Source: Bacteroidales bacterium (lineage in GTDB: Bacteria > Bacteroidota > Bacteroidia > Bacteroidales > JAFGUD01). Taken from it: DNA of 33,651 bases. The stretch covers positions 1 to 33,651 of the forward strand of contig JAFGUD010000315.1 in assembly GCA_016938685.1 (NCBI GenBank), given 5' to 3'. The notes beneath the pieces were generated by a model. It ran no database searches, was not told the DNA's origin, and saw nothing but the letters and a program-made list of their open reading frames with translations. Every line of letters starts with the position of its first letter. Positions within the stretch are counted from its first letter, which is position 1. Below are positions 15,365-22,951 of this stretch, in pieces. The position numbers were made by a program, and so were the translations under genes.

Positions 15365-17950
15365 ATGACGCATTTAAAAAGCAAACTGAATTTCACTTTG
15401 GCAATACTGTTAATCAGTATTGCTTTTGTTGCATGTAGTCCTACCAAATACGTAGAAAAAGGAGAATATGTAGTTGATAAAGTAGTAATTGAAAGTGACA
15501 ATAACCGAATAAGCAAATCTAAACTAAAAAGTGTTGTTCAACCACAACCTTTAAAAAAACTTGTAGGTGTATATTCTTTTAGAGCAAGAATTTACAATAT
15601 TCCAAATCCCAAAAAAGATGGGAAAAGAAACGCAAAAAAACAAAAAAAACTAGAAAGAATAAACAAAAGAAGAGACACAAGATTTGATAAAGAAACACAA
15701 AAAATTTTAAGCAAAAGAAACATTCAAATAAACAAATCAGAAAGACTTTTACTAGAGGGTGATACTATAGGTTATTTAAACGCAAAAAAAGAAGCTGAAA
15801 TATTAACCGAAAAATGGAATTTCAGGAAAATTCACGCTCCTGAAATGAAAAACGAAAACAAAAAGAAAGATGTTTTTGCCGTTTATGAATTTCTTAGACG
15901 AATAGGACAAAAACCTGAACTATTTGACACTATGCTCGTTAATTATTCAACACGTCAAATTGGAGTTTATCTAAAAAATCAGGGATATTTTAACAGCAAA
16001 GTTGATACAACTTTCAAATTTAAGAAAAAAAGAGTAAAAATTACTTATACAATAAAATCCGGAAAGCCTCTTAAAATAAGTTCTGTTGCATATAATTTCC
16101 CTGATTCTGCAATAGAAATGCAAAATTTTTTCATAAAAGAGGACTACAAATTTAAGCCGGGAAAAAACTTTGACGTAGGTGAACTTGAAAACTTTAGAAC
16201 AAATTTAGCTACAAAATTCCGTGATAATGGATTTTACTATTTTTCAAAACAGCTAATTTCATATAAACTGGATACAATTGGCAAATATGAAAACGCAACG
16301 CTATTTGTTAATTTCAACAACAACATAAACAAGAAAGTATATGAAAAATGGAAAATCAGAGATATTTACATTCACAGCGATTACGACGCTAACTTAGCAC
16401 TTCAAGATCCAGGGGCTTATTATAATCACCTTGATACTGCAGAAATATCCAGAGATTTATTTATATACAATCAAATTCAATTTAAACAACAAGTAGTAAA
16501 ACCAAGGCTAATTTTAAATGAAATTTATATTTATCCTGATAGTTTATACAAATTAAAATACACAAAATCCACATATTCTCATTTATCAAAATTCAAAATT
16601 TACAAATTAACAAATATTCAATTCCAAGAAGTAACCAATGACAGCACAGGTAATTATCTTGACTGCGATATCCAATTAACTCCCGACAAAAAGAAATCAA
16701 TTATTTTTGACCTTGAAAGCACAAATACTTCAGTAAGTGTTGGGGCTGCCGGAAATACCATGTTTTCTCATAAAAATCTCTTCCACGGTGGAGAAGTTCT
16801 TGATGTTAAGCTTCAATTAGCACTAGAAAAACAAAAAACACAGGATTCTACGGCTAAATTCTTTTCTTTCAACACTCAAGAATATACATTTGATATGAAG
16901 TTAACTGTACCGAGAGTTTTGGTTCCGCAAAAAATAATATCTATTTTCAAGAACTCATATTTTATTCAGCAAAACAATCCAAAAACAATAATTTCCACAC
17001 TTTTCAGCTATCAAAACAGACCAGAGTACAACAAAATACAAGCAGTTCTGGGTTACGAATATTATCTAAAAAGTTCCGATTTTTCAAGTCATATTATCAC
17101 TCCTGCCAGAATTAGTTCAATCAGAGTTCCAAAAATGGATCCGGATTTTCAGGAATGGGTAAACAAAGCAATGTTGCAAGAAAGTTACGAAGACCATTTT
17201 ATTATCGGTTCAAAATATTCTTACACATTTTCAAATCAAGGAACAAAAGGAAATAATTTTTATCTGCAAACTAACCTATCGTGGGCAGGAAATGTGCTTT
17301 ATGCTTTATCAAAACCTTTCAACTTAGACACATTAGGAAATGCTTATATTTTGCCGGTAGTGCAAACACCATACGCCCAATATGTAAAAGCAGATTTTGA
17401 TTTTAGATACTATTTCAAGACACCCGACGAAAACCAACTAATTTGGCGAATATTTACCGGTGTAGCTGTACCTTATGGGAACAGCAATCTCCTCCCCTTT
17501 GGTGAGAAATATTTTGTTGGAGGAGCCAATAGTATTCGGGCTTGGCAAGCACGTTCGCTTGGTCCCGGAGAATATACGCAACCAGACGGATACAATTTCT
17601 CTAATCAAACAGGCGACATTAAACTTGAATTGAACTTAGAATACCGTTTCAATGTTGTTAATTTCTTAGAAGGAGCCGTATTCATTGATGCAGGTAATAT
17701 TTGGGCAATAAATTCTTACGATTCTCGTATTGGAGGAATATTTTTTGTCGATGATTTTTACAAACAAATTGCTATAGGCACGGGCTTTGGATTAAGACTA
17801 AACTTTAACTTTTTTGTTTTCCGAACCGACATAGGAATAAAAGTTGTAGATCCAGCGGCAGCCGAAGGGCAAAGACTAATTCCTCTTTTCCGCAATTATG
17901 ACTTAAACAACGATTTTACAATAAATATTGCAATTGGATATCCATTCTAA
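15365..17950 (+). CDS. tamL: TamL-type Omp85 lipoprotein (BamA/TamA family)
   Basis: This 861-aa outer-membrane protein belongs to the Omp85 superfamily. The signal sequence ends in lipobox FVAC with Cys24, followed by the SPTKYVEKGEY start typical of Bacteroidota TamL, the lipid-anchored TamA variant implicated in outer-membrane homeostasis. POTRA-like segments occupy roughly residues 30-400, with a very basic lysine/arginine-rich insertion near 80-120. The rest is the 16-strand-type barrel. The Omp85 loop motif appears as GGANSIRAW near residue 723, with IRAW in place of the common VRGF. The protein ends in Phe (AIGYPF) as barrel proteins do. TamL genes are often beside tamB; none is present here, so its partner is elsewhere. 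A TACTTTTG box at 15353-15360 lies just before the start but may be chance. Confidence 0.88.
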   Translation: MTHLKSKLNFTLAILLISIAFVACSPTKYVEKGEYVVDKVVIESDNNRISKSKLKSVVQPQPLKKLVGVYSFRARIYNIPNPKKDGKRNAKKQKKLERINKRRDTRFDKETQKILSKRNIQINKSERLLLEGDTIGYLNAKKEAEILTEKWNFRKIHAPEMKNENKKKDVFAVYEFLRRIGQKPELFDTMLVNYSTRQIGVYLKNQGYFNSKVDTTFKFKKKRVKITYTIKSGKPLKISSVAYNFPDSAIEMQNFFIKEDYKFKPGKNFDVGELENFRTNLATKFRDNGFYYFSKQLISYKLDTIGKYENATLFVNFNNNINKKVYEKWKIRDIYIHSDYDANLALQDPGAYYNHLDTAEISRDLFIYNQIQFKQQVVKPRLILNEIYIYPDSLYKLKYTKSTYSHLSKFKIYKLTNIQFQEVTNDSTGNYLDCDIQLTPDKKKSIIFDLESTNTSVSVGAAGNTMFSHKNLFHGGEVLDVKLQLALEKQKTQDSTAKFFSFNTQEYTFDMKLTVPRVLVPQKIISIFKNSYFIQQNNPKTIISTLFSYQNRPEYNKIQAVLGYEYYLKSSDFSSHIITPARISSIRVPKMDPDFQEWVNKAMLQESYEDHFIIGSKYSYTFSNQGTKGNNFYLQTNLSWAGNVLYALSKPFNLDTLGNAYILPVVQTPYAQYVKADFDFRYYFKTPDENQLIWRIFTGVAVPYGNSNLLPFGEKYFVGGANSIRAWQARSLGPGEYTQPDGYNFSNQTGDIKLELNLEYRFNVVNFLEGAVFIDAGNIWAINSYDSRIGGIFFVDDFYKQIAIGTGFGLRLNFNFFVFRTDIGIKVVDPAAAEGQRLIPLFRNYDLNNDFTINIAIGYPF

Positions 17951-18145
17951 AAAAAATCGGTTCTATACTAACCCTCTTCTAAAATTTGTAAAAGTATCCC
18001 GATGCCCTCGGGACAAGTTATGCCGGTAGACTTTTAGTTTTGCATTACGAGTTTGCGAAGTAATACAACTGACCAAAGGGAGTTCATGTTAGTAATTACT
18101 AAAAGCGTATCGGTATAAAACATTAAGTTTCGTAACCGATTTTTT
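17951..18145. terminator. Long-range bidirectional terminator-like inverted repeat
   Basis: AAAAAATCGGTT (17951-17962) immediately follows the tamL stop and is perfectly complementary to AACCGATTTTTT (18134-18145), which lies next to the SPFH gene end. On either strand the 12-bp stem would end in a run of Us, suiting termination of both convergent genes. The 171-nt loop is itself folded: TCCCGA/TCGGGA (17997-18002/18008-18013) and the repeat copy at 18019-18120. Confidence 0.55.
18019..18120 (+). repeat. Foldback intergenic repeat, copy 1
   Basis: This is one of two copies in the window. Its left 24 bp (18019-18042) match copy 2 at 22 of 24 positions, and its right 27 bp (18094-18120) match at 26 of 27. 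The arms also pair with each other: 18020-18038 with 18098-18116 gives 17 of 19 pairs including two G-T. The 51-bp centre (18043-18093) differs from copy 2 and holds a nested stem, TTGCATTAC with GTAATACAA (18040-18048/18060-18068, one mismatch). It lies between convergent genes. Confidence 0.85.
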
Positions 18146-18160
18146 ATGAAAATTCTAATC

Positions 18161-19753
18161 TTATTTTTTATCATTTTTGGGTAATTTAACCCCTAAATCA
18201 TCACCAATAGACGATATTTTTTCAATAAATGATGACAATGAATTCATTAATGGGTCGTCTCCATTTGATTGAATGATTTTAAGATGTTCAACATCAGGCA
18301 TTTCAGCAGCTATTTTTGGCATCTCTTTTATCAGCTCACTAAATAGAACTTTTTCGTTTTTCAAATTTTGAACAGCCATTCTAAGCTTCTCAATTTCAAC
18401 CTTTTGCGCTTCGTATTTAACTTCTAAATCTTGTTTTTCTTTTTCAAATTTCAGCTCAATTTCGTGCTCAAATTTTCGTCTTTCATAATCAGCATTATAT
18501 TGAAGTATTTCAAAATCAACTCTTTGTTGTTCTTCTAGCAATTTTAATTCAGCCTCTTTGGTTAAAATTATTGTTTCTTTTTCAATTTGAGCGGTTTTAA
18601 ATTGCAAACCGGCTTCTTCGATTCTTAATTCATTTTCAAGATTTTCAATTTCACGTATAGAATTTATTTCATTTTCTTTTGCTAAAAGTCGATCAATAGA
18701 TTCTTTTTCCGCCAACTTTGTAGCTTCTTCCATCGAAATCATACTTTGTTTCTGTTGCTGAGCTTTTTCAAATCTTGATTGTTCCTCTTTAAGCCTAATT
18801 TCGTTGGCTTCAGTCATCTTTTTTTGTTGAACTTGTTCAATTTCCAAATCTGTTTTAGCTTGTCCGGTTTGAATTAACAATCTGGAATCAAATTCTTTTT
18901 GTTCAATTTCATTTTCGGTATCAAGAAAGCTCATCCTGGATTTTTTACGCTGTTCATTACGGAAAGGACTTTGTAAATCAGTCCAAAGCGTTTCGGAACT
19001 TACAATTGCTTCACGAATTTGAACCGTTGTAATTTTAATTCCAAGTCCGTCACTATCGTTACTTCCTTCAATTTTATCGCCTTCAGCAACTCGTTTGAGT
19101 CTTTCTGTCAGTTCAAAAATAACAGGTGCTTTATCTGTCAACACTTCTTCAACACTCATAGTTGCAATTTTATCCTTAATAGCAGCTTCTGCCTGTTCTC
19201 TGAGCTGAGCATTAACAATTCCAAGTGGATCACGAGTTTCAGAAAAATCAAGTTTTTTATATGCTTTTGCAAAATCATTTATTTGCCATTGAAGATATGC
19301 AAGAATATTAATCCCTTGTTTTTCTTTGGAAATACAATTTGCAATGACACCAATAGTCTGCATTGCAGCGGGAATAACCATGTACGCATCTTTATTAGGA
19401 TTATATCTAAACGAAACGCCCAAACCAATTGTAATCGGTTCTTTTTTGCCAATTCTTGTGTGAATTACGTAGGCATTAGGAGGAACAATTACGCGTTTCC
19501 AAACCCCAAAACCTGTAATTCGAACTTTAATCGGTTCTTTTTCAAGCTGAAGTTCTTCAGATGATTTTAAATTAACAAAATTAATATTCCTGCTTTTTTT
19601 CCTTGGAGCCTGAACCATTCCTCCCGAAGCAGATCTGTTTCTATCTGCAATATTCATGTTAAGTTCTTTTGGTTGAATTTCGCCTAAATCTTCTTCTATA
19701 GAAACAGATTGCTGTTCCATAAAATAATCGGTTGCTGATTTTCTTTTTTCCAT
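18161..19753 (-). CDS. Flotillin-like SPFH domain protein
   Basis: This 530-aa protein probably organises or scaffolds membrane-associated complexes. About 70 polar N-terminal residues precede an SPFH/band-7 domain at roughly 70-265, which includes RVIVPPNAYVIHTRIGKK. A very long Glu/Lys/Gln-rich coiled coil spans about 265-470, as in flotillins, and a short C-terminal region ends in KNDKK. Unlike typical flotillins, I see no N-terminal hydrophobic hairpin or transmembrane helix, so membrane contact may be indirect or through a partner. It begins 24 nt after the lipoprotein gene on the same strand, so the two are probably one operon. The assignment to the SPFH superfamily is good; the specific role is unknown. 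Confidence 0.82.
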   Translation of the reverse strand: MEKRKSATDYFMEQQSVSIEEDLGEIQPKELNMNIADRNRSASGGMVQAPRKKSRNINFVNLKSSEELQLEKEPIKVRITGFGVWKRVIVPPNAYVIHTRIGKKEPITIGLGVSFRYNPNKDAYMVIPAAMQTIGVIANCISKEKQGINILAYLQWQINDFAKAYKKLDFSETRDPLGIVNAQLREQAEAAIKDKIATMSVEEVLTDKAPVIFELTERLKRVAEGDKIEGSNDSDGLGIKITTVQIREAIVSSETLWTDLQSPFRNEQRKKSRMSFLDTENEIEQKEFDSRLLIQTGQAKTDLEIEQVQQKKMTEANEIRLKEEQSRFEKAQQQKQSMISMEEATKLAEKESIDRLLAKENEINSIREIENLENELRIEEAGLQFKTAQIEKETIILTKEAELKLLEEQQRVDFEILQYNADYERRKFEHEIELKFEKEKQDLEVKYEAQKVEIEKLRMAVQNLKNEKVLFSELIKEMPKIAAEMPDVEHLKIIQSNGDDPLMNSLSSFIEKISSIGDDLGVKLPKNDKK

Positions 19754-19777
19754 AATTATATGATTTTGGGTTATTAT

Positions 19778-21064
19778 TTAATATTTTGGCACTTCAAAAA
19801 TGCCATTAAATGAAACATCTTCGTTTCTATATTCTGAACAATTTTTTTCTTCAATTTTCACTTTTGATATTCCTGTAAAATAAAAATCCATTCTTGCGTC
19901 TTCTTCTACAAAAACTGCATGATCAGTCGTTTCAAACACTGCAGTTCCATATATTTCACCCGCATGTTTTTCATCATAATTATCATTAGGTTCTTTAGAA
20001 ATGGCCAAAAGGGTAAACTCAAAATCTTTATCTGTAATATTTGATAATTCCAGAGAAGCGAATTCAAAATCTTCACTATAATAATATTCAATTCTACGAA
20101 ATTCAAGAACTTTCATTCCAACTATCAACCATTTACCGTTGGTTTTTGATAAAATAAACTTTTGCTGAATTTCAGAAGAACCGTTTATGTAATCTTTGTA
20201 AGTAGCACTACAAAAAATTTCTGCTGAATTTTCAGTTTCATTTAAAATATTCAAAGAATCGACAAATACCGCGTGAATACCACCAAAAGCCTTTGCTGAC
20301 AAAAAATTTTCTAAACTTCCCCAGCTGGAGTTTTTTTGCAAATCGTAAGCTTTTTGAAATTCTCCATTATGCAAATAAGAAAGAAAATTTTCCACAGTTT
20401 TCAAAACCGGAATATCATCAGAAATTTTTCCTGACGAAAGTATTTTATGCCTTTCCATTTCGGTTGGAACATAATCTTCGTGCCATCTCATATAATAAGC
20501 AATTCCATCTCCCTGATAATTCCATCCTTCACCTCTTGCAAAAAACATGTCGATTTCAAAAATATTATAAAACTCATCAATCTTAAAAACAGAGTGTTCT
20601 TCGCCCATAAAAGACAAATAATATATTTCTCGTGAGTCAATAATTTTACCGTTTTTATCAAAAATATAGAAAAAAGAAGAATAAATTTCCTCTAAATCAG
20701 TTGTTTCAAAGAAAACAGCGACGTATTTATCATACAAACTGAATTTTGCGACAGGTAGTATAAAATTATCTATTTCGTCTTCAAAGTTAACAAACGACTT
20801 AAATTCAGCAGGAAGAATTTTTGGCATTTCACCATAATATTGCGCACTATATGAATAAGGAATCTCCGAATCATTGAAGAACGATAAAAAATCTTCGAAA
20901 GTTGGTTCTCCTTTAAATGAATAAAAAAAATCAGTCTCATTTTCATCATTTTGTTGTTCTTCAACAACATAATTTTCTACATTTGCATCTGAGTTTACTT
21001 GTTTGTTTTTGCAGGCAAATAATGCAACTGAAATTAATAGAAAAAAAATAAAAAGTTTATTCAT
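19778..21064 (-). CDS. Lipoprotein with NTF2-like middle domain
   Basis: This 428-aa protein is of unknown function. The signal peptide ends in lipobox LFAC with Cys18 as the probable acylated residue. A Glu/Asp/Asn-rich linker follows to about residue 45. A beta-rich N-terminal region extends to about 215. Residues about 220-320 (VENFLSYLHNGEFQKAYDL ... KWLIVGMKV) have the helix-then-sheet pattern of NTF2/SnoaL or DUF4878-like domains. A last beta-rich domain spans about 320-428. It is upstream of, and probably co-transcribed with, the SPFH gene. The promoter is likely the -7 box at 21112-21119. Confidence 0.75.
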   Translation of the reverse strand: MNKLFIFFLLISVALFACKNKQVNSDANVENYVVEEQQNDENETDFFYSFKGEPTFEDFLSFFNDSEIPYSYSAQYYGEMPKILPAEFKSFVNFEDEIDNFILPVAKFSLYDKYVAVFFETTDLEEIYSSFFYIFDKNGKIIDSREIYYLSFMGEEHSVFKIDEFYNIFEIDMFFARGEGWNYQGDGIAYYMRWHEDYVPTEMERHKILSSGKISDDIPVLKTVENFLSYLHNGEFQKAYDLQKNSSWGSLENFLSAKAFGGIHAVFVDSLNILNETENSAEIFCSATYKDYINGSSEIQQKFILSKTNGKWLIVGMKVLEFRRIEYYYSEDFEFASLELSNITDKDFEFTLLAISKEPNDNYDEKHAGEIYGTAVFETTDHAVFVEEDARMDFYFTGISKVKIEEKNCSEYRNEDVSFNGIFEVPKY

Positions 21065-21111
21065 CTGATATGGTTTTAAAAAGTATGTAACACAAAATTT
21101 AACATTCAGTA

Positions 21112-21119
21112 CAAATTTA
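21112..21119 (-). promoter_or_regulatory. TAnnTTTG -7 box for the lipoprotein-SPFH operon
   Basis: On the minus strand it reads TAAATTTG, an exact consensus match. It lies about 48 bases before the lipoprotein start codon. No clear -33 element was found. Confidence 0.45.
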
Positions 21120-21310
21120 ATTTTTTTTAATTCAAAACAAGAAAATTTATGACGAGAAAGAGATTCAATATTTCAATATGTAAATCGGTGAAAGTGTAAA
21201 TATGTTTCAATACTTAAATCTTTCAATCAGTGAATATGAAAATAATTACTAATTCTTATCTCTTAGTTCTTCGTTTTTAATTCAATTCTTCGTTTTCTCG
21301 AAAAAAATTT

Positions 21311-21318
21311 TAATTTTG
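21311..21318 (+). promoter_or_regulatory. TAnnTTTG -7 box for ffh
   Basis: TAATTTTG matches the consensus exactly and lies 68 nt before the ffh ATG. No TTTG was found at the expected -33 spacing. Confidence 0.5.
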
Positions 21319-21386
21319 CAGGTTCAAAGAAAATCCATCAAAAAAATTTTTTAATTATAAGCAATTAAAAATCAACAGAATACACT

Positions 21387-22709
21387 ATGTTTGAAAATTT
21401 ATCGGAACGTTTAGACAAGTCTTTTAAAGTACTAAAAGGACAACATAAAATCACAGAAATCAACGTAGCAGAAAGCATTAAAGAAATCAGACGTGCGCTG
21501 GTTGATGCCGATGTTAACTACAAAATAGCAAAAGAATTTACTGCAAAAGTTAAAGAAAAAGCAATTGGACAAAATGTACTTTCCTCTGTTCAACCCGGAC
21601 AATTGATGGTTAAAATTGTTCATGACGAACTTGTTGCTCTTATGGGTGGCACTACTACAGACATTAATATTGAAGGAAAACCTGCAGTAATACTTATTTC
21701 CGGACTTCAGGGTTCAGGTAAAACAACTTTTTCGGGTAAACTTGCTAAATATTTAAAATCTAAACGTTCTAAAAATCCTCTTTTAGTTGCCGGTGACGTT
21801 TATCGTCCTGCTGCGATTGAACAATTAAAAGTTCTTGGTGAACAAATCAGTGTACCAGTTTATACTGAAATAGATAGCAAAGACCCTGTTAAGATTGCTC
21901 AAAACGCTATAAAACATGCCAAAGAAAATAACTATAACGTTGTAATAGTCGATACTGCCGGACGTTTGTCTATTGACGAACAAATGATGAAAGAAATTTC
22001 TAACATCAAAAAAGCAGTAAAACCAAACGAAACTCTTTTTGTAGTTGACTCAATGACAGGTCAGGACGCTGTTAATACAGCTAATGAATTTAACAAAATT
22101 CTTGATTTTGATGGAGTTGTGCTTACTAAACTTGATGGAGACACACGCGGTGGAGCTGCACTTTCTATTAAATATGTTGTTGAAAAACCTATAAAATTTG
22201 TTAGTACCGGAGAAAAACTAGATGCTATTGACGTTTTTCACCCCGACCGACTTGCTGACCGTATTTTGGGAATGGGAGATATCAAAACTCTTGTTGAAAA
22301 AGCTCAGGAACAATACGACGAAGCAGAAGCAAAAAAATTGCAACAAAAAATTGCGAAACAACAATTCGATTTTGAAGATTTCCTTGGACAAATAAAACAA
22401 ATCAAAAAAATGGGTAACCTAAAAGATTTGGCTAGTATGATTCCGGGAGTTGGAAAAGCAATGAAAGATATTGATATTGACGATGACGCTTTTAAAAATA
22501 TAGAAGCAATTATTTATTCAATGACACCTGACGAAAGACAAGATCCTAAACTTTTGAATGGAAGCCGTAGAGCAAGAATTGCTAATGGAAGTGGAACCGA
22601 AGTTCAGGAAGTTAATGCACTCATCAAACAATTTAGCCAAATGAAAAAAATGATGAAAATGATGACAGGCGGAAACGCAAATAAAAGACTGAAAAAGAAA
22701 AAAAGATAA
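21387..22709 (+). CDS. ffh: Signal recognition particle GTPase Ffh
   Basis: This 440-aa protein is the SRP54 homologue that binds signal sequences and the SRP RNA and delivers ribosomes to FtsY at the inner membrane. It has the N-domain helices (1-90). The G-domain carries G1 GLQGSGKTT (106-114), a VAGDVYRPAA segment, DTAGR and TKLDG. The methionine-rich M-domain is near 325-440 and includes the RNA-binding SRRARIANGSG helix and a closing MKKMMKMM run with a basic tail. The length is normal for the family. It stands as a single gene with its own promoter box and a strong terminator. Confidence 0.97.
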   Translation: MFENLSERLDKSFKVLKGQHKITEINVAESIKEIRRALVDADVNYKIAKEFTAKVKEKAIGQNVLSSVQPGQLMVKIVHDELVALMGGTTTDINIEGKPAVILISGLQGSGKTTFSGKLAKYLKSKRSKNPLLVAGDVYRPAAIEQLKVLGEQISVPVYTEIDSKDPVKIAQNAIKHAKENNYNVVIVDTAGRLSIDEQMMKEISNIKKAVKPNETLFVVDSMTGQDAVNTANEFNKILDFDGVVLTKLDGDTRGGAALSIKYVVEKPIKFVSTGEKLDAIDVFHPDRLADRILGMGDIKTLVEKAQEQYDEAEAKKLQQKIAKQQFDFEDFLGQIKQIKKMGNLKDLASMIPGVGKAMKDIDIDDDAFKNIEAIIYSMTPDERQDPKLLNGSRRARIANGSGTEVQEVNALIKQFSQMKKMMKMMTGGNANKRLKKKKR

Positions 22710-22760
22710 GGAAACAATTAATAGTTAATAATTGAAAGATTGTTAATCACACTAAAAAAG

Positions 22761-22783
22761 AAAGAGCCGATGGCTCTTTTTTT
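22761..22783 (+). terminator. Terminator of ffh
   Basis: AAAGAGCC (22761-22768) pairs with GGCTCTTT (22772-22779) around a 3-nt loop, and a T-run continues to 22783. It lies 51 nt after the ffh stop. Confidence 0.92.
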
Positions 22784-22796
22784 ATGCAAAATAAAG

Positions 22797-22828
22797 AGAG
22801 GCTGCCAAATTATTTTTCGGCAGCCTCT
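22797..22828 (-). terminator. Strong hairpin, likely terminator for the M14 gene
   Basis: AGAGGCTGCC (22797-22806) pairs perfectly over 10 bp with GGCAGCCTCT (22819-22828) around a 12-nt loop. Read on the minus strand the stem is followed by CTTTATTTT, so it can stop transcripts of the minus-strand peptidase gene that ends about 120 bases away. It lies directly beyond the ffh terminator. Confidence 0.65.
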
Positions 22829-22853
22829 GCAAATCAACGTTATGAAAAGACTA

Positions 22854-22920
22854 TTTTATACCGATTCGCTTTTAGTAATTATAACAGTACCTGTTACAAA
22901 ACTAAAAGTCTTTCGGCATA
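22854..22920 (-). repeat. Foldback intergenic repeat, copy 2
   Basis: This is the second copy of the element at 18019-18120, in the opposite orientation. Its 24-bp block (22897-22920) and 27-bp block (22854-22880) match copy 1 at 22/24 and 26/27 positions. The centre is only 16 bp and contains AACAG/CTGTT, a small hairpin. As in copy 1 the arms are complementary, so the whole folds on itself. It also lies between convergent genes (ffh and M14). Confidence 0.85.
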
Positions 22921-22951
22921 TACTAAAACATATATAATTTTTCAAAGCGGC

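Larger units (their letters stand above)
21065..21386. other. Divergent intergenic region (lipoprotein gene / ffh)
   Basis: This 322-bp stretch has no gene. It holds the minus-strand -7 box (21112-21119) and the plus-strand ffh -7 box (21311-21318). At about 21155-21240 there is a degenerate low-complexity stretch with recurring TTTCAAT and TAAAT words. TTCTTCGTTTT occurs twice, at 21267-21277 and 21286-21296. Confidence 0.6.

Noticed and set aside
19019-19564. Plus-strand 181-codon frame opposite the SPFH gene
   Set aside because: It is antisense to a well-supported gene, and its Asn/Phe/Cys-rich translation is typical of a shadow frame.
22740-22937. Plus-strand 65-codon frame after ffh
   Set aside because: It runs through two strong hairpins and a repeat copy and has no protein-like features.
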